Shown here: one piece after another, positions 1 through 5,262 of the stretch
Position numbering within the stretch: the stretch's first letter is position 1
How the letters are laid out: the number at the start of each line of letters is the position of its first letter
NCBI GenBank assembly: GCA_023259235.1
Contig: JAHFQQ010000061.1
Coordinates: forward strand, 1 to 5,262
From: Polaromonas sp.
Lineage (GTDB): Bacteria > Pseudomonadota > Gammaproteobacteria > Burkholderiales > Burkholderiaceae_C
DNA length: 5,262 nt
Direction: 5' to 3'
Notes under the pieces: model-generated
Databases searched by the model: none
Seen by the model: only the letters and a program-made list of their open reading frames with translations
What the model was told of the DNA's origin: nothing
Made by a program: the position numbers and the translations under genes

Positions 1-432
1 AATACCCGCGCCGATGCGCTGGCGCGCAAGCAGGCCGAGAGCAACGGTGTTGATATTCGTTACTACAACATCATTTATGACGCCGTGGACGAACTCAAGG
101 CCGCCATGTCCGGCATGCTCACGCCCGACAAGAAGGAAGAAGTCATTGGAACCGCCGAAATTCGCCAGGTGTTCAAGGTCAGCAAAATCGGCTCGATTGC
201 CGGTTGCATGGTTACCTCGGGCGTGGTGCGTCGCACCGCGCGGCTGCGTCTGCTGCGCCAGAACGTGGTGATCTTTACCGGTGAACTCGACTCGCTCAAG
301 CGTTTCAAGGACGACGCCAGGGAAGTCAAGGAAGGTTTTGAGTGCGGCTTGAACATCAAGAACTACAACGACATCGAAGTTGCCGATGTGCTGGAGTTCT
401 TCGAGATCAAAGAGGTTGCGCGAACGCTCTGA
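1..432 (+). CDS. infB: Translation initiation factor IF2, C-terminal part (5' end outside window)
   Basis: IF2 is the GTPase that brings fMet-tRNA to the 30S subunit and promotes subunit joining. Only the last 143 codons are visible, read in frame from base 1 to a TGA at 430-432. They cover the end of the C1 region (RYYNIIYDAVDELKAAM) and the whole C2 beta-barrel, which binds the formyl-methionyl end of the initiator tRNA. Family landmarks are GTAEIRQVFKVSKIGSIAG at about visible residues 50-68 and the near-terminal FECGLNIKNYNDIEVADVLE, followed by a short tail ending in RTL. The GTPase domain lies upstream of the window and cannot be checked. The gene is followed 41 nt later by rbfA, the usual bacterial order, and its stop codon lies in the left arm of a hairpin (426-452). 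Identification is secure; only the 5' end is missing. Confidence 0.97.
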   Translation, partial: NTRADALARKQAESNGVDIRYYNIIYDAVDELKAAMSGMLTPDKKEEVIGTAEIRQVFKVSKIGSIAGCMVTSGVVRRTARLRLLRQNVVIFTGELDSLKRFKDDAREVKEGFECGLNIKNYNDIEVADVLEFFEIKEVARTL

Positions 433-452
433 AACGGCCCGCCGTTCAGAGC
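426..452 (+). other. Hairpin spanning the infB stop codon
   Basis: A perfect 8-bp inverted repeat, GCTCTGAA (426-433) and TTCAGAGC (445-452), is extended by CGG (435-437) pairing with CCG (442-444) across a single bulged A at 434. This leaves a four-base loop, CCCG. The infB TGA lies in the left arm. No run of T follows (CTTCATCTAG), so it does not look like a full intrinsic terminator. An mRNA processing or stability element, or an attenuator between infB and rbfA, is possible. The structure is seen directly; its function is inferred. Confidence 0.55.
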
Positions 453-473
453 CTTCATCTAGTTTGCCAGCGC

Positions 474-842
474 ATGCGTAAAAAGTCATCCACTCCCAAT
501 CGCGGTTTCCGTGTTGCCGATCAGATCCAGCGTGATCTGACGGAACTGATCGCGCGCGAGTTGAAAGACCCGCGAGTGGGCATGGTGACGATTCAGGCGG
601 TGGAAGTCACGCCCGACTATGCGCATGCGAAGATATTTTTCAGCGTGCTGGTCGGCGACCCGAAGGAGTGCGAAGTCGCGCTGAATCAGGCCGCCGGTTT
701 CCTGCGCAACGGACTGTTCAAGCGTCTGATGATTCACACCGTGCCGACGCTGCACTTCGTGTTCGACCGCACCGTCGAACACGCGGCAGACCTGAACGCC
801 CTGATCGCCAAGGCGGTTTCTTCGCGCGCCCAGGACGACTGA
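474..842 (+). CDS. rbfA: 30S ribosome-binding factor RbfA
   Basis: RbfA is a small KH-fold protein that binds the immature 30S subunit near the 5' end of 16S rRNA and helps final maturation. In E. coli it is a cold-shock protein. This copy is 122 residues, a normal family length. The N-terminus (MRKKSSTPNRGFRVADQIQR) gives the typical basic start and first helix. LKDPRVGMVTIQAVEVTPDYAHAKIFFSV (residues 30-58) is the family's first beta hairpin. NQAAGFLRNGLFKRL (71-85) carries the AAGFLR motif, and VPTLHFVFDRTVEHA (90-104) is the conserved last strand and helix. The frame stays open upstream into infB, but ATG 474 gives the expected N-terminus. No clear Shine-Dalgarno precedes it, so translation may depend on flow from infB. 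Stop is TGA at 840-842. Confidence 0.95.
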   Translation: MRKKSSTPNRGFRVADQIQRDLTELIARELKDPRVGMVTIQAVEVTPDYAHAKIFFSVLVGDPKECEVALNQAAGFLRNGLFKRLMIHTVPTLHFVFDRTVEHAADLNALIAKAVSSRAQDD

Positions 843-857
843 AGCGTAGCGTTCCCC

Positions 858-926
858 TCCGGCAGGCTCAGGGTGAACGGTATACCTACCGCGCACGGCA
901 AGGCCGTTCGCGTTGAGCCTGTCGAA
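858..926 (+). repeat. Inverted pair of a dispersed repeat forming a long stem-loop between rbfA and truB
   Basis: Left arm 858-880 (core GGCAGGCTCAGGGTGAACGG) and right arm 904-926 (core TTGAGCCTGTCGAA) are inverted copies of one repeat. Folded as RNA they pair over 23 positions with only two mismatches (G872/G912 and C859/A925) and three G-U pairs, around a 23-nt loop (881-903). The structure begins 15 nt after the rbfA stop and ends 6 nt before the truB ATG. A third copy of the core lies inside truB (1797-1813). From general knowledge, repeats with the core CTTCGACAGGCTCAGG are abundant between and sometimes within genes of Comamonadaceae and other Proteobacteria, and they behave like REP/BIME elements. 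That comparison was not run here. Confidence 0.8.
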
Positions 927-932
927 ACCCTT

Positions 933-1967
933 ATGACGCAAGCATCCTCTCACCGCGAAAAAATTCAGCGACGTCCCGTTCACGGCGTGCTGCTGCTCGA
1001 CAAGCCGCTGGGCCTGTCGAGCAATCAGGCGCTGCAAAAGGTCAAATGGCTGCTGCGCGCCGACAAGGCCGGCCATACCGGCACGCTCGATCCGCTGGCT
1101 ACCGGCGTGCTGCCGCTGTGCTTTGGCGCGGCGACCAAATTCAGCCAGATCCAGCTCGATGCCAACAAAACCTACGAGGCGACACTGCTGCTGGGCCAGA
1201 AAACCACCACTGGCGACGCCGAGGGCGAAGTGGTAGAGACGCGGCCAGTGCCCGCGATCACACCCGATCTGCTGGCGACCATGACGCAGCGCTTTACCGG
1301 AGCGCAAACGCAAGTGCCGCCCATGTACTCGGCGCTCAAGAAGGACGGCAAGGCGCTGTACGACTACGCGCGCAAGGGACAAGTCGTGGAGCGGGACCCG
1401 CGCCCCATCACTATTTACAAGCTTAATATGGCTCTGGCCCACGGCGAACCGGCACAGGTAGCTATTAAAATAATAGTTAACTGCAGCAAGGGAACCTATA
1501 TCCGTACGCTTGGCGAGGACATCGGAGAGGCGCTCGGTTGCGGCGCGCACCTGGGGGCGCTGCGGCGGCTGGAGAGCGGTGGTTTTACCGTAGCGCAGTG
1601 TGTGGGTTTGCCCGCGCTGGAGGCCATGACCGAGGCACAACGTGAAGCCTGCCTGCTGCCGGTGCAGTCGCTGGTGGCGGCGTTCCCGGCAGTCACACTG
1701 GACACCGACAACGCCGGACGCTTTTTGAGCGGTTTGCGCCGCCGCGGCGAGCCGGGCCAGTGGGGCGTTGACGCGCCGCTGGTGCAGGTCTACGGCCCTT
1801 CGACAGGCTCAGGACAGGCCACCGAGCCTCCTGCCTTTCTGGGCTCGGCACACGTGGCGGCTGATGAACTGATTCCCGAGCGTTTGCTCAGCCCGATTGA
1901 AATTCAGAATATCCTGCAGGCCGCGCAAAGCTCCGCACAACGTTCGACCGGCCCGATTGCGCATTAA
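933..1967 (+). CDS. truB: tRNA pseudouridine(55) synthase TruB
   Basis: TruB converts U55 in the T-loop of tRNAs to pseudouridine and also acts as a tRNA folding chaperone. From ATG 933 the protein has 344 residues, longer than E. coli TruB (314). GVLLLDKPLGLSSNQ (18-32) opens the catalytic domain and GHTGTLDPLATGVL (47-60) carries the catalytic Asp53. KTYEATLLLGQKTTTGDAEG (79-98) holds the conserved Tyr81, and PPMYSALKKDGKALYDYARKG (from 129) follows. SKGTYIRTLGEDIG (185-198) contains Arg191, the family's partner of the catalytic Asp. After about residue 250 comes a divergent C-terminal domain. An in-frame GTG at 873 would add 20 residues, but most of these (ending VRVEPVET) are translation of the repeat at 858-926, so ATG 933 is preferred. 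No good Shine-Dalgarno is visible. Two oddities are an AT-rich patch at 1460-1478 and a repeat copy at 1797-1813. Stop is TAA at 1965-1967. Confidence 0.95.
   Translation: MTQASSHREKIQRRPVHGVLLLDKPLGLSSNQALQKVKWLLRADKAGHTGTLDPLATGVLPLCFGAATKFSQIQLDANKTYEATLLLGQKTTTGDAEGEVVETRPVPAITPDLLATMTQRFTGAQTQVPPMYSALKKDGKALYDYARKGQVVERDPRPITIYKLNMALAHGEPAQVAIKIIVNCSKGTYIRTLGEDIGEALGCGAHLGALRRLESGGFTVAQCVGLPALEAMTEAQREACLLPVQSLVAAFPAVTLDTDNAGRFLSGLRRRGEPGQWGVDAPLVQVYGPSTGSGQATEPPAFLGSAHVAADELIPERLLSPIEIQNILQAAQSSAQRSTGPIAH
1460..1478 (+). repeat. AT-rich palindromic patch inside truB
   Basis: AGCTATTA (1460-1467) and TAATAGTT (1471-1478) form an 8-bp stem with one G-U pair around a 3-nt loop. The seven codons from 1461 (GCT ATT AAA ATA ATA GTT AAC) contain only 4 G or C in 21 bases and include two consecutive ATA codons, in a gene that otherwise favours G or C at the third position. 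They encode AIKIIVN, the strand just before the SKGTYIR motif, so the protein appears intact. It may be chance, a local pause signal or the remnant of a small repeat. Confidence 0.45.
1797..1813 (+). repeat. Third copy of the dispersed repeat, in frame within truB
   Basis: CCTTCGACAGGCTCAGG matches the rbfA-truB repeat. Thirteen bases (1799-1811, TTCGACAGGCTCA) are identical to the reverse complement of 914-926, and CAGGCTCAGG is shared with the left arm at 863-872. It is read in frame as PSTGSGQ (residues 289-295) in the TruB C-terminal domain, between strand VQVYG and AFLGSAHV. The Gly/Ser/Pro-rich translation suggests a surface loop that tolerated insertion. No second inverted copy is nearby, unlike the pair at 858-926. 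Confidence 0.75.
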
Positions 1968-1978
1968 CCGTTTAGCCA

Positions 1979-2008
1979 TTTTCAAGTTTCCAAGTTTTCA
2001 GTTTCCAG
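1979..2008 (+). repeat. Tandem pyrimidine-rich 7-8-mers in the typA leader
   Basis: Four degenerate units lie head to tail: TTTTCAAG (1979-1986), TTTCCAAG (1987-1994), TTTTCAG (1995-2001) and TTTCCAG (2002-2008). They fill most of the 51-nt gap between truB and typA. The tract is rich in T and C, nearly free of self-pairing, and ends just before the weak Shine-Dalgarno-like AGAAAG at 2007-2012, six bases ahead of the typA ATG. It may act as an unstructured ribosome landing site or may be slippage-prone spacer DNA. No convincing promoter is visible in it. Confidence 0.5.
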
Positions 2009-2018
2009 AAAGTCAACC

Positions 2019-3842
2019 ATGAGTCACAAACAAATTCGCAACATCGCCATCATCGCCCACGTCGACCATGGCAAGACCACCATGGTCGACCAATTGCTGC
2101 GCCAGTCCGGCACCTTTGCCCAGCACGAGAAGGTTGTCGACACCGTGATGGACAACAACGCCATCGAAAAAGAGCGCGGCATCACGATTCTGGCCAAGAA
2201 CTGCGCCGTGACCTGGCAAGGCACGCACATCAACATTGTCGATACCCCCGGTCACGCCGACTTCGGCGGAGAAGTGGAGCGTGCGCTGTCCATGGTCGAC
2301 GGTGTGGTGCTGCTGATCGACGCGCAGGAAGGCCCGATGCCCCAGACCCGCTTTGTGACCAAGAAGGCGTTGGCCCTGGGCCTGAAGCCCATTCTGGTGG
2401 TGAACAAGGTGGACAAGCCCGGTGCGCGCCCTGACTGGGTGGTCAACGCCGCGTTTGATTTGTTCGACAAGCTTGGCGCCACGGATGAACAGCTCGATTT
2501 CCCCGTGGTCTACGCCTCGGGCATCAACGGCTGGTCGTCAATGGAAGAGGGCGCGCAGGGCGAGCAGTGGGGCCCCGACATGTCGGCCCTTTTCAACACC
2601 ATCCTTCAACATGTGCCTCATCAACAGGGTGACCCTGCCGCGCCACTGCAACTGCAAATTTCCGCGCTCGACTTTTCGACCTTTGTGGGCCGGATCGGTG
2701 TTGGCCGCATCAGCCAGGGCACGATCAGGCCCATGATGGACGTGGTGGTGATGGAGGGCCCTGAAGGCAAGGCTGTCAAAGGCCGTGTCAACCAGGTGCT
2801 GACTTTTCAGGGCCTGGAACGGGTGCAAACCGACGAAGCAGGTCCAGGCGAGATCGTGCTGATCAACGGCCTTGCCGACATCGGCATTGGCGTGACCATC
2901 ACCGACCCCGCCACTCCGGCGCCGCTGCCCGTGCTCAAGGTCGATGAGCCAACCCTGACCATGAATTTTTGTGTCAACACCAGCCCGCTGGCTGGACGTG
3001 AGGGCAAGTACGTCACCAGCCGCCAGATTTGGGACCGCCTGCAAAGGGAACTGCAACACAACGTGGCCCTGCGCGTCAAGGAAACCGATGAAGAAGGCAT
3101 CTTTGAAGTCATGGGCCGCGGCGAGTTGCACCTGACCATTTTGCTGGAAAACATGCGCCGTGAAGGCTATGAACTGGCGGTGTCCAAGCCGCGCGTCGTG
3201 TTCAAGGAGATGAATGGCGTGCGCCACGAGCCGATCGAACTGGTGACCGTTGACCTTGAAGAACAGCACCAGGGCGGCGTCATGCAGGCGCTCGGCGAGC
3301 GCAGGGGTGACCTGATCAACATGGAGCCCGATGGCCGCGGCCGCGTGCGCCTGGAGTACCGCATCCCGGCGCGTGGCCTGATCGGCTTTACCAATGAATT
3401 CCTGAACCTGACACGCGGCACCGGGCTGATCTCCAACATTTTCGACAGCTACGAGCCGCACAAGGGTGACATTGGCGGGCGCAAGAACGGCGTGCTGATT
3501 TCCATGGACGCGGGTGAAATCTTCTCCTATGCGCTTGGCAAGCTTGAAGACCGCGGCCGCATGTTCCTCAGGCCCAACGACCCGGTGTACGAAGGCATGA
3601 TTGTCGGTATCCACAACCGTGACAACGATCTGGTGGTCAACGCCACGCGCACCAAACAGCTGACCAACTTCCGCGTCAGCGGCAAGGAAGACGCGATCAA
3701 GATGACCCCGCCGATCGAATTGACGCTCGAATACGGCGTGGAATTTATCGAGGAAGACGAGTTGGTCGAAATCACGCCCAAGTCGATCCGCCTGCGCAAG
3801 CGTCACCTGACCGAGAGCGAGCGCAAGCGGGCTGGCCGCTAA
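2019..3842 (+). CDS. typA: Ribosome-associated translational GTPase TypA/BipA
   Basis: BipA is an EF-G/LepA-like GTPase that binds the 70S ribosome at the A site and supports 50S assembly and growth in the cold and under stress. The 607-residue length is typical and all landmarks are present. G1 is AHVDHGKTT (13-21), switch I is ERGITI (52-57, Thr56), G3 is DTPGH (75-79), G4 is NKVD (129-132) and G5 is YASG (165-168). A domain II barrel follows at about 210-300 and an EF-G-like domain III with the GRGELHLTILLENMRREGYEL motif at about 365-390. The domain V region includes RGLIGFTNEFLN. The BipA-specific C-terminal domain carries PVYEGMIVGIHNRDNDL and KQLTNFR near residue 550. The start at ATG 2019 matches the family N-terminus; the Shine-Dalgarno is weak (AGAAAG). 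The gene follows truB by 51 nt and probably belongs to the same transcript. Confidence 0.98.
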   Translation: MSHKQIRNIAIIAHVDHGKTTMVDQLLRQSGTFAQHEKVVDTVMDNNAIEKERGITILAKNCAVTWQGTHINIVDTPGHADFGGEVERALSMVDGVVLLIDAQEGPMPQTRFVTKKALALGLKPILVVNKVDKPGARPDWVVNAAFDLFDKLGATDEQLDFPVVYASGINGWSSMEEGAQGEQWGPDMSALFNTILQHVPHQQGDPAAPLQLQISALDFSTFVGRIGVGRISQGTIRPMMDVVVMEGPEGKAVKGRVNQVLTFQGLERVQTDEAGPGEIVLINGLADIGIGVTITDPATPAPLPVLKVDEPTLTMNFCVNTSPLAGREGKYVTSRQIWDRLQRELQHNVALRVKETDEEGIFEVMGRGELHLTILLENMRREGYELAVSKPRVVFKEMNGVRHEPIELVTVDLEEQHQGGVMQALGERRGDLINMEPDGRGRVRLEYRIPARGLIGFTNEFLNLTRGTGLISNIFDSYEPHKGDIGGRKNGVLISMDAGEIFSYALGKLEDRGRMFLRPNDPVYEGMIVGIHNRDNDLVVNATRTKQLTNFRVSGKEDAIKMTPPIELTLEYGVEFIEEDELVEITPKSIRLRKRHLTESERKRAGR

Positions 3843-3888
3843 AAACCTCAAGAGCGGCACTGACATCTTGCCGGGGCCATTTTTTTTT
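3833..3888 (+). terminator. Possible weak intrinsic terminator after typA
   Basis: Nine T residues (3880-3888) follow a GC-rich segment. CGGCA (3855-3859) pairs with TGCCG (3869-3873). TGGCC (3833-3837, in the last typA codons) can pair with GGCCA (3875-3879), which lies directly against the T tract. A competing hairpin joins GCCGCT (3835-3840) with AGCGGC (3853-3858) over the typA stop. The stems are short and the combined structure needs a 17-nt bulge, so this is a plausible but imperfect terminator. Confidence 0.35.
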
Positions 3889-3898
3889 GTTGATACCG

Positions 3899-4783
3899 AT
3901 GAAACTGACGCATAGCCGCACCGTGTTCCTGATGATCCTGGTCACGCTGATGTGGTCGATCGCTGGCTTGGTGACGCGCCATCTTGAATCGGCCAGAAGC
4001 TTTGAGGTGACCTTCTGGCGCAGCTTTTTCACGCTGCTGTCGCTGATGATCCTCCTTCCGCTGTTCCAGGGGCGCGCCGTTTTTTCGAGGATTCGCCATG
4101 CCGGCCGGTTCCTGTGGCTGTCGGGGATCTGCTGGAGCATCATGTTCACCGCCTTCATGGTGGCGCTGACGATGACCAGCGTTGCCAATGTGCTGGTGAC
4201 CATGGCGGTCGGGCCGCTCATGACTGCCCTCGTGGCACGGGTGTTCATCGGGCACCGCATAGTGCCCCGGACCTGGGCGGCGATTGCCGTGGCGGGCGTG
4301 GGCATTGCCTGGATGCAGGGCAGCCAGGTCAGCCTGGGCGCCAATGCCGGGCAGCTTGCCGGTACGCTGGTGGCCCTGCTGGTGCCGATGGCTGCGGCCG
4401 TGAACTGGACCGTCGTACAGCGCAGCCAGGCGCAGGGCGAGAAAATCGATCTGATTCCGGCCGTGCTGGTGGGCGCCGCAATTTCCACGTTGCTCACGCT
4501 GCCGCTGGCTTTTCCGTTCGTCGCGACCCCGCATGATATCGGCTTGCTGGCTCTGCTGGGCCTGGTGCAGTTGGCGATTCCGTGCGTGCTCTCGGTCGTT
4601 TGTGCCCGCGTTCTGAAAGCGCCCGAGATGGCCTTGCTGGGGCTGCTGGAGATTGTTTTCGGCATTCTGCTGGCCTGGGTGGGCGCGGGCGAGGTGCCGG
4701 CCGCCGCTGTGCTGACCGGCGGCATGCTGGTCATCGGTGCGCTGGTGGCCAATGAATTGATGGCATGGAGACAGCGGGCATGA
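3899..4783 (+). CDS. EamA/DMT-superfamily membrane transporter
   Basis: This is a 294-residue inner-membrane protein of the drug/metabolite transporter type, which typically exports or imports small metabolites. Its substrate cannot be told from sequence. About ten hydrophobic segments are visible, in two five-helix halves as in other EamA proteins: near residues 8-27, 38-55, 70-88, 92-112, 116-138, 151-170, 185-206, 212-230, 237-261 and 264-287. The first half carries typical EamA features: MWSIAGLVTRHL (18-29), an FWRSFFT segment (39-45) and SVANVLVTMAVGPLMTAL. The second half has the PEMALLGLLEIVFGILLAW motif (232-250). ATG 3899 gives a sensible start; an in-frame TTG at 3887 lies in the T tract and is less likely. 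No strong Shine-Dalgarno is seen. The gene ends overlapping the next start by four bases, so the two are probably translated together. Confidence 0.9.
   Translation: MKLTHSRTVFLMILVTLMWSIAGLVTRHLESARSFEVTFWRSFFTLLSLMILLPLFQGRAVFSRIRHAGRFLWLSGICWSIMFTAFMVALTMTSVANVLVTMAVGPLMTALVARVFIGHRIVPRTWAAIAVAGVGIAWMQGSQVSLGANAGQLAGTLVALLVPMAAAVNWTVVQRSQAQGEKIDLIPAVLVGAAISTLLTLPLAFPFVATPHDIGLLALLGLVQLAIPCVLSVVCARVLKAPEMALLGLLEIVFGILLAWVGAGEVPAAAVLTGGMLVIGALVANELMAWRQRA
4767..4771 (+). promoter_or_regulatory. Shine-Dalgarno for the crotonase-fold gene
   Basis: GGAGA lies eight bases before the ATG at 4780, inside the last codons of the transporter gene. It is the clearest ribosome binding site in the window and supports the start chosen for the downstream gene at the ATGA overlap. 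Confidence 0.6.
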
Positions 4784-5262
4784 ACCAGCCAACGCGGCTC
4801 GCGGGTCAGGGCGACATCCTCACCGAGGTGCACGGGCAGGTGGGATTCATCACGCTGAACCGGCCCAAGGCGCTCAACGCGTTGTCGCTTTCGATGGTGC
4901 GTGAATTGCTGGCGACCCTGCAGAGTTGGTGCGATAACCCGGCGTTGCAGGCTGTGGCGATTCGCGGCACCAACAAGGTAGGTCGCCCGGGCAGCCCGGA
5001 AAGTCTTTTTGGCGGTTTTTGCGCTGGCGGTGATATTCGCTTTTTTCATCGGGCCGCACTGGCTGCGGATCCGGCGCTGGACGACTTCTTCACTGCCGAA
5101 TACACCCTCAACCACCTGATTCACAGCTACCCCAAACCCTTGATTGTATTCATGGACGGCATTGTGATGGGTGGCGGCATGGGTATTGGCCAGGGTGCCA
5201 GCGTTCGCATCGTGACCGAACAGACCAGGATGGCCATGCCGGAAACCAATATCGGGCTGTTT
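4780..5262 (+). CDS. Crotonase-fold enzyme, probable 3-hydroxyisobutyryl-CoA hydrolase type (3' end outside window)
   Basis: The first 161 residues are visible with no stop before the window end. The protein has the enoyl-CoA hydratase/isomerase fold: ITLNRPKALNALSLSMV (24-40), FCAGGD (80-85, CoA and oxyanion-hole loop), GIVMGGGMGIG (127-137) and MPETNIGLF (153-161). Where crotonase has its first catalytic Glu (GGGCEL) this protein has Gly135, while the second Glu is kept as Glu155 of MPET. That pattern, with YPKPLIVFMDGIVMGGG and a following IGLF, fits 3-hydroxyisobutyryl-CoA hydrolase (valine breakdown) better than a true hydratase. Family members are usually about 350-370 residues, so roughly half is missing. 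Residues 64-79 form an extra Gly/Pro-rich loop before FCAGGD. The start overlaps the transporter stop (ATGA). Annotation as a general enoyl-CoA hydratase remains possible. Confidence 0.88.
   Translation, partial: MNQPTRLAGQGDILTEVHGQVGFITLNRPKALNALSLSMVRELLATLQSWCDNPALQAVAIRGTNKVGRPGSPESLFGGFCAGGDIRFFHRAALAADPALDDFFTAEYTLNHLIHSYPKPLIVFMDGIVMGGGMGIGQGASVRIVTEQTRMAMPETNIGLF

Noticed and set aside
486..1640. Long open frame on the minus strand opposite rbfA and truB
   Set aside because: It lies antisense to two well-identified genes. Its translation is rich in Arg, Gln, His and Leu with no recognisable motif, as expected for the complement of GC-rich coding DNA.
1822..1848. Seven-base inverted repeat CCGAGCC / GGCTCGG in truB
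   Set aside because: It lies in coding DNA of high GC content, where short perfect inverted repeats arise by chance, and it is followed by no T tract.
2538..3866. Long minus-strand open frame opposite typA
   Set aside because: It is the antisense shadow of a secure typA reading frame, with no domain or ribosome binding site.
3868..3896. Possible promoter TTGCCG with TGATAC before the transporter gene
   Set aside because: The -10 match is poor and its start point would fall at or beyond the ATG at 3899, leaving no leader.
3772..5124. 450-codon minus-strand open frame opposite the transporter and crotonase genes
   Set aside because: It spans two good + strand genes and the gap before them. 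Composition is Ser/Thr/Arg/Ala-rich low complexity without any family motif.
1..5262. Search for an undescribed multi-gene system, CRISPR array, tRNA, riboswitch or insertion sequence
   Set aside because: All sizeable + strand frames belong to known families in a conserved order. No spaced direct repeats, cloverleaf, transposase motif or long structured leader could be seen.

Overview
The window is ordinary, high-GC chromosomal DNA from what looks like a betaproteobacterium of the Burkholderiales, most likely the Comamonadaceae (Polaromonas, Rhodoferax or Variovorax-like). That placement is inferred from the gene order infB-rbfA-truB-typA, the protein sequences and a CTTCGACAGGCTCAGG-type dispersed repeat. 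I could not run a search to confirm it. All genes are on the + strand and they cover nearly all of the window.

Positions 1-3842 hold a translation and ribosome-maturation cluster. It starts with the 3' end of infB (initiation factor IF2, C-terminal domains). Next are rbfA (30S maturation factor), truB (tRNA pseudouridine-55 synthase) and typA/bipA (ribosome-associated GTPase). Gaps are short (41, 90 and 51 nt) and I see no convincing terminator between them, so co-transcription is likely. RbfA, IF2 and BipA all act on ribosome assembly or subunit joining and matter most in the cold; TruB modifies tRNA. In E. coli truB is followed by rpsO-pnp; here it is followed by typA.

Positions 3843-3898 separate this cluster from a second unit and contain a weak terminator-like structure ending in nine T residues. 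The second unit is a ten-helix EamA/DMT-family permease (3899-4783). It overlaps by four bases (ATGA) with a crotonase-fold gene that resembles 3-hydroxyisobutyryl-CoA hydrolase (4780 to the window end, incomplete).

The most interesting content lies between and inside the genes. Two inverted copies of a dispersed repeat form a long imperfect stem-loop between rbfA and truB, and a third copy lies in frame inside truB. A hairpin spans the infB stop codon, an AT-rich palindromic patch sits within truB, and a tandem TTTYCAAG-like tract lies directly before typA. I found no RNA gene, CRISPR array, insertion sequence, defence gene or evidence of a new multi-gene system.
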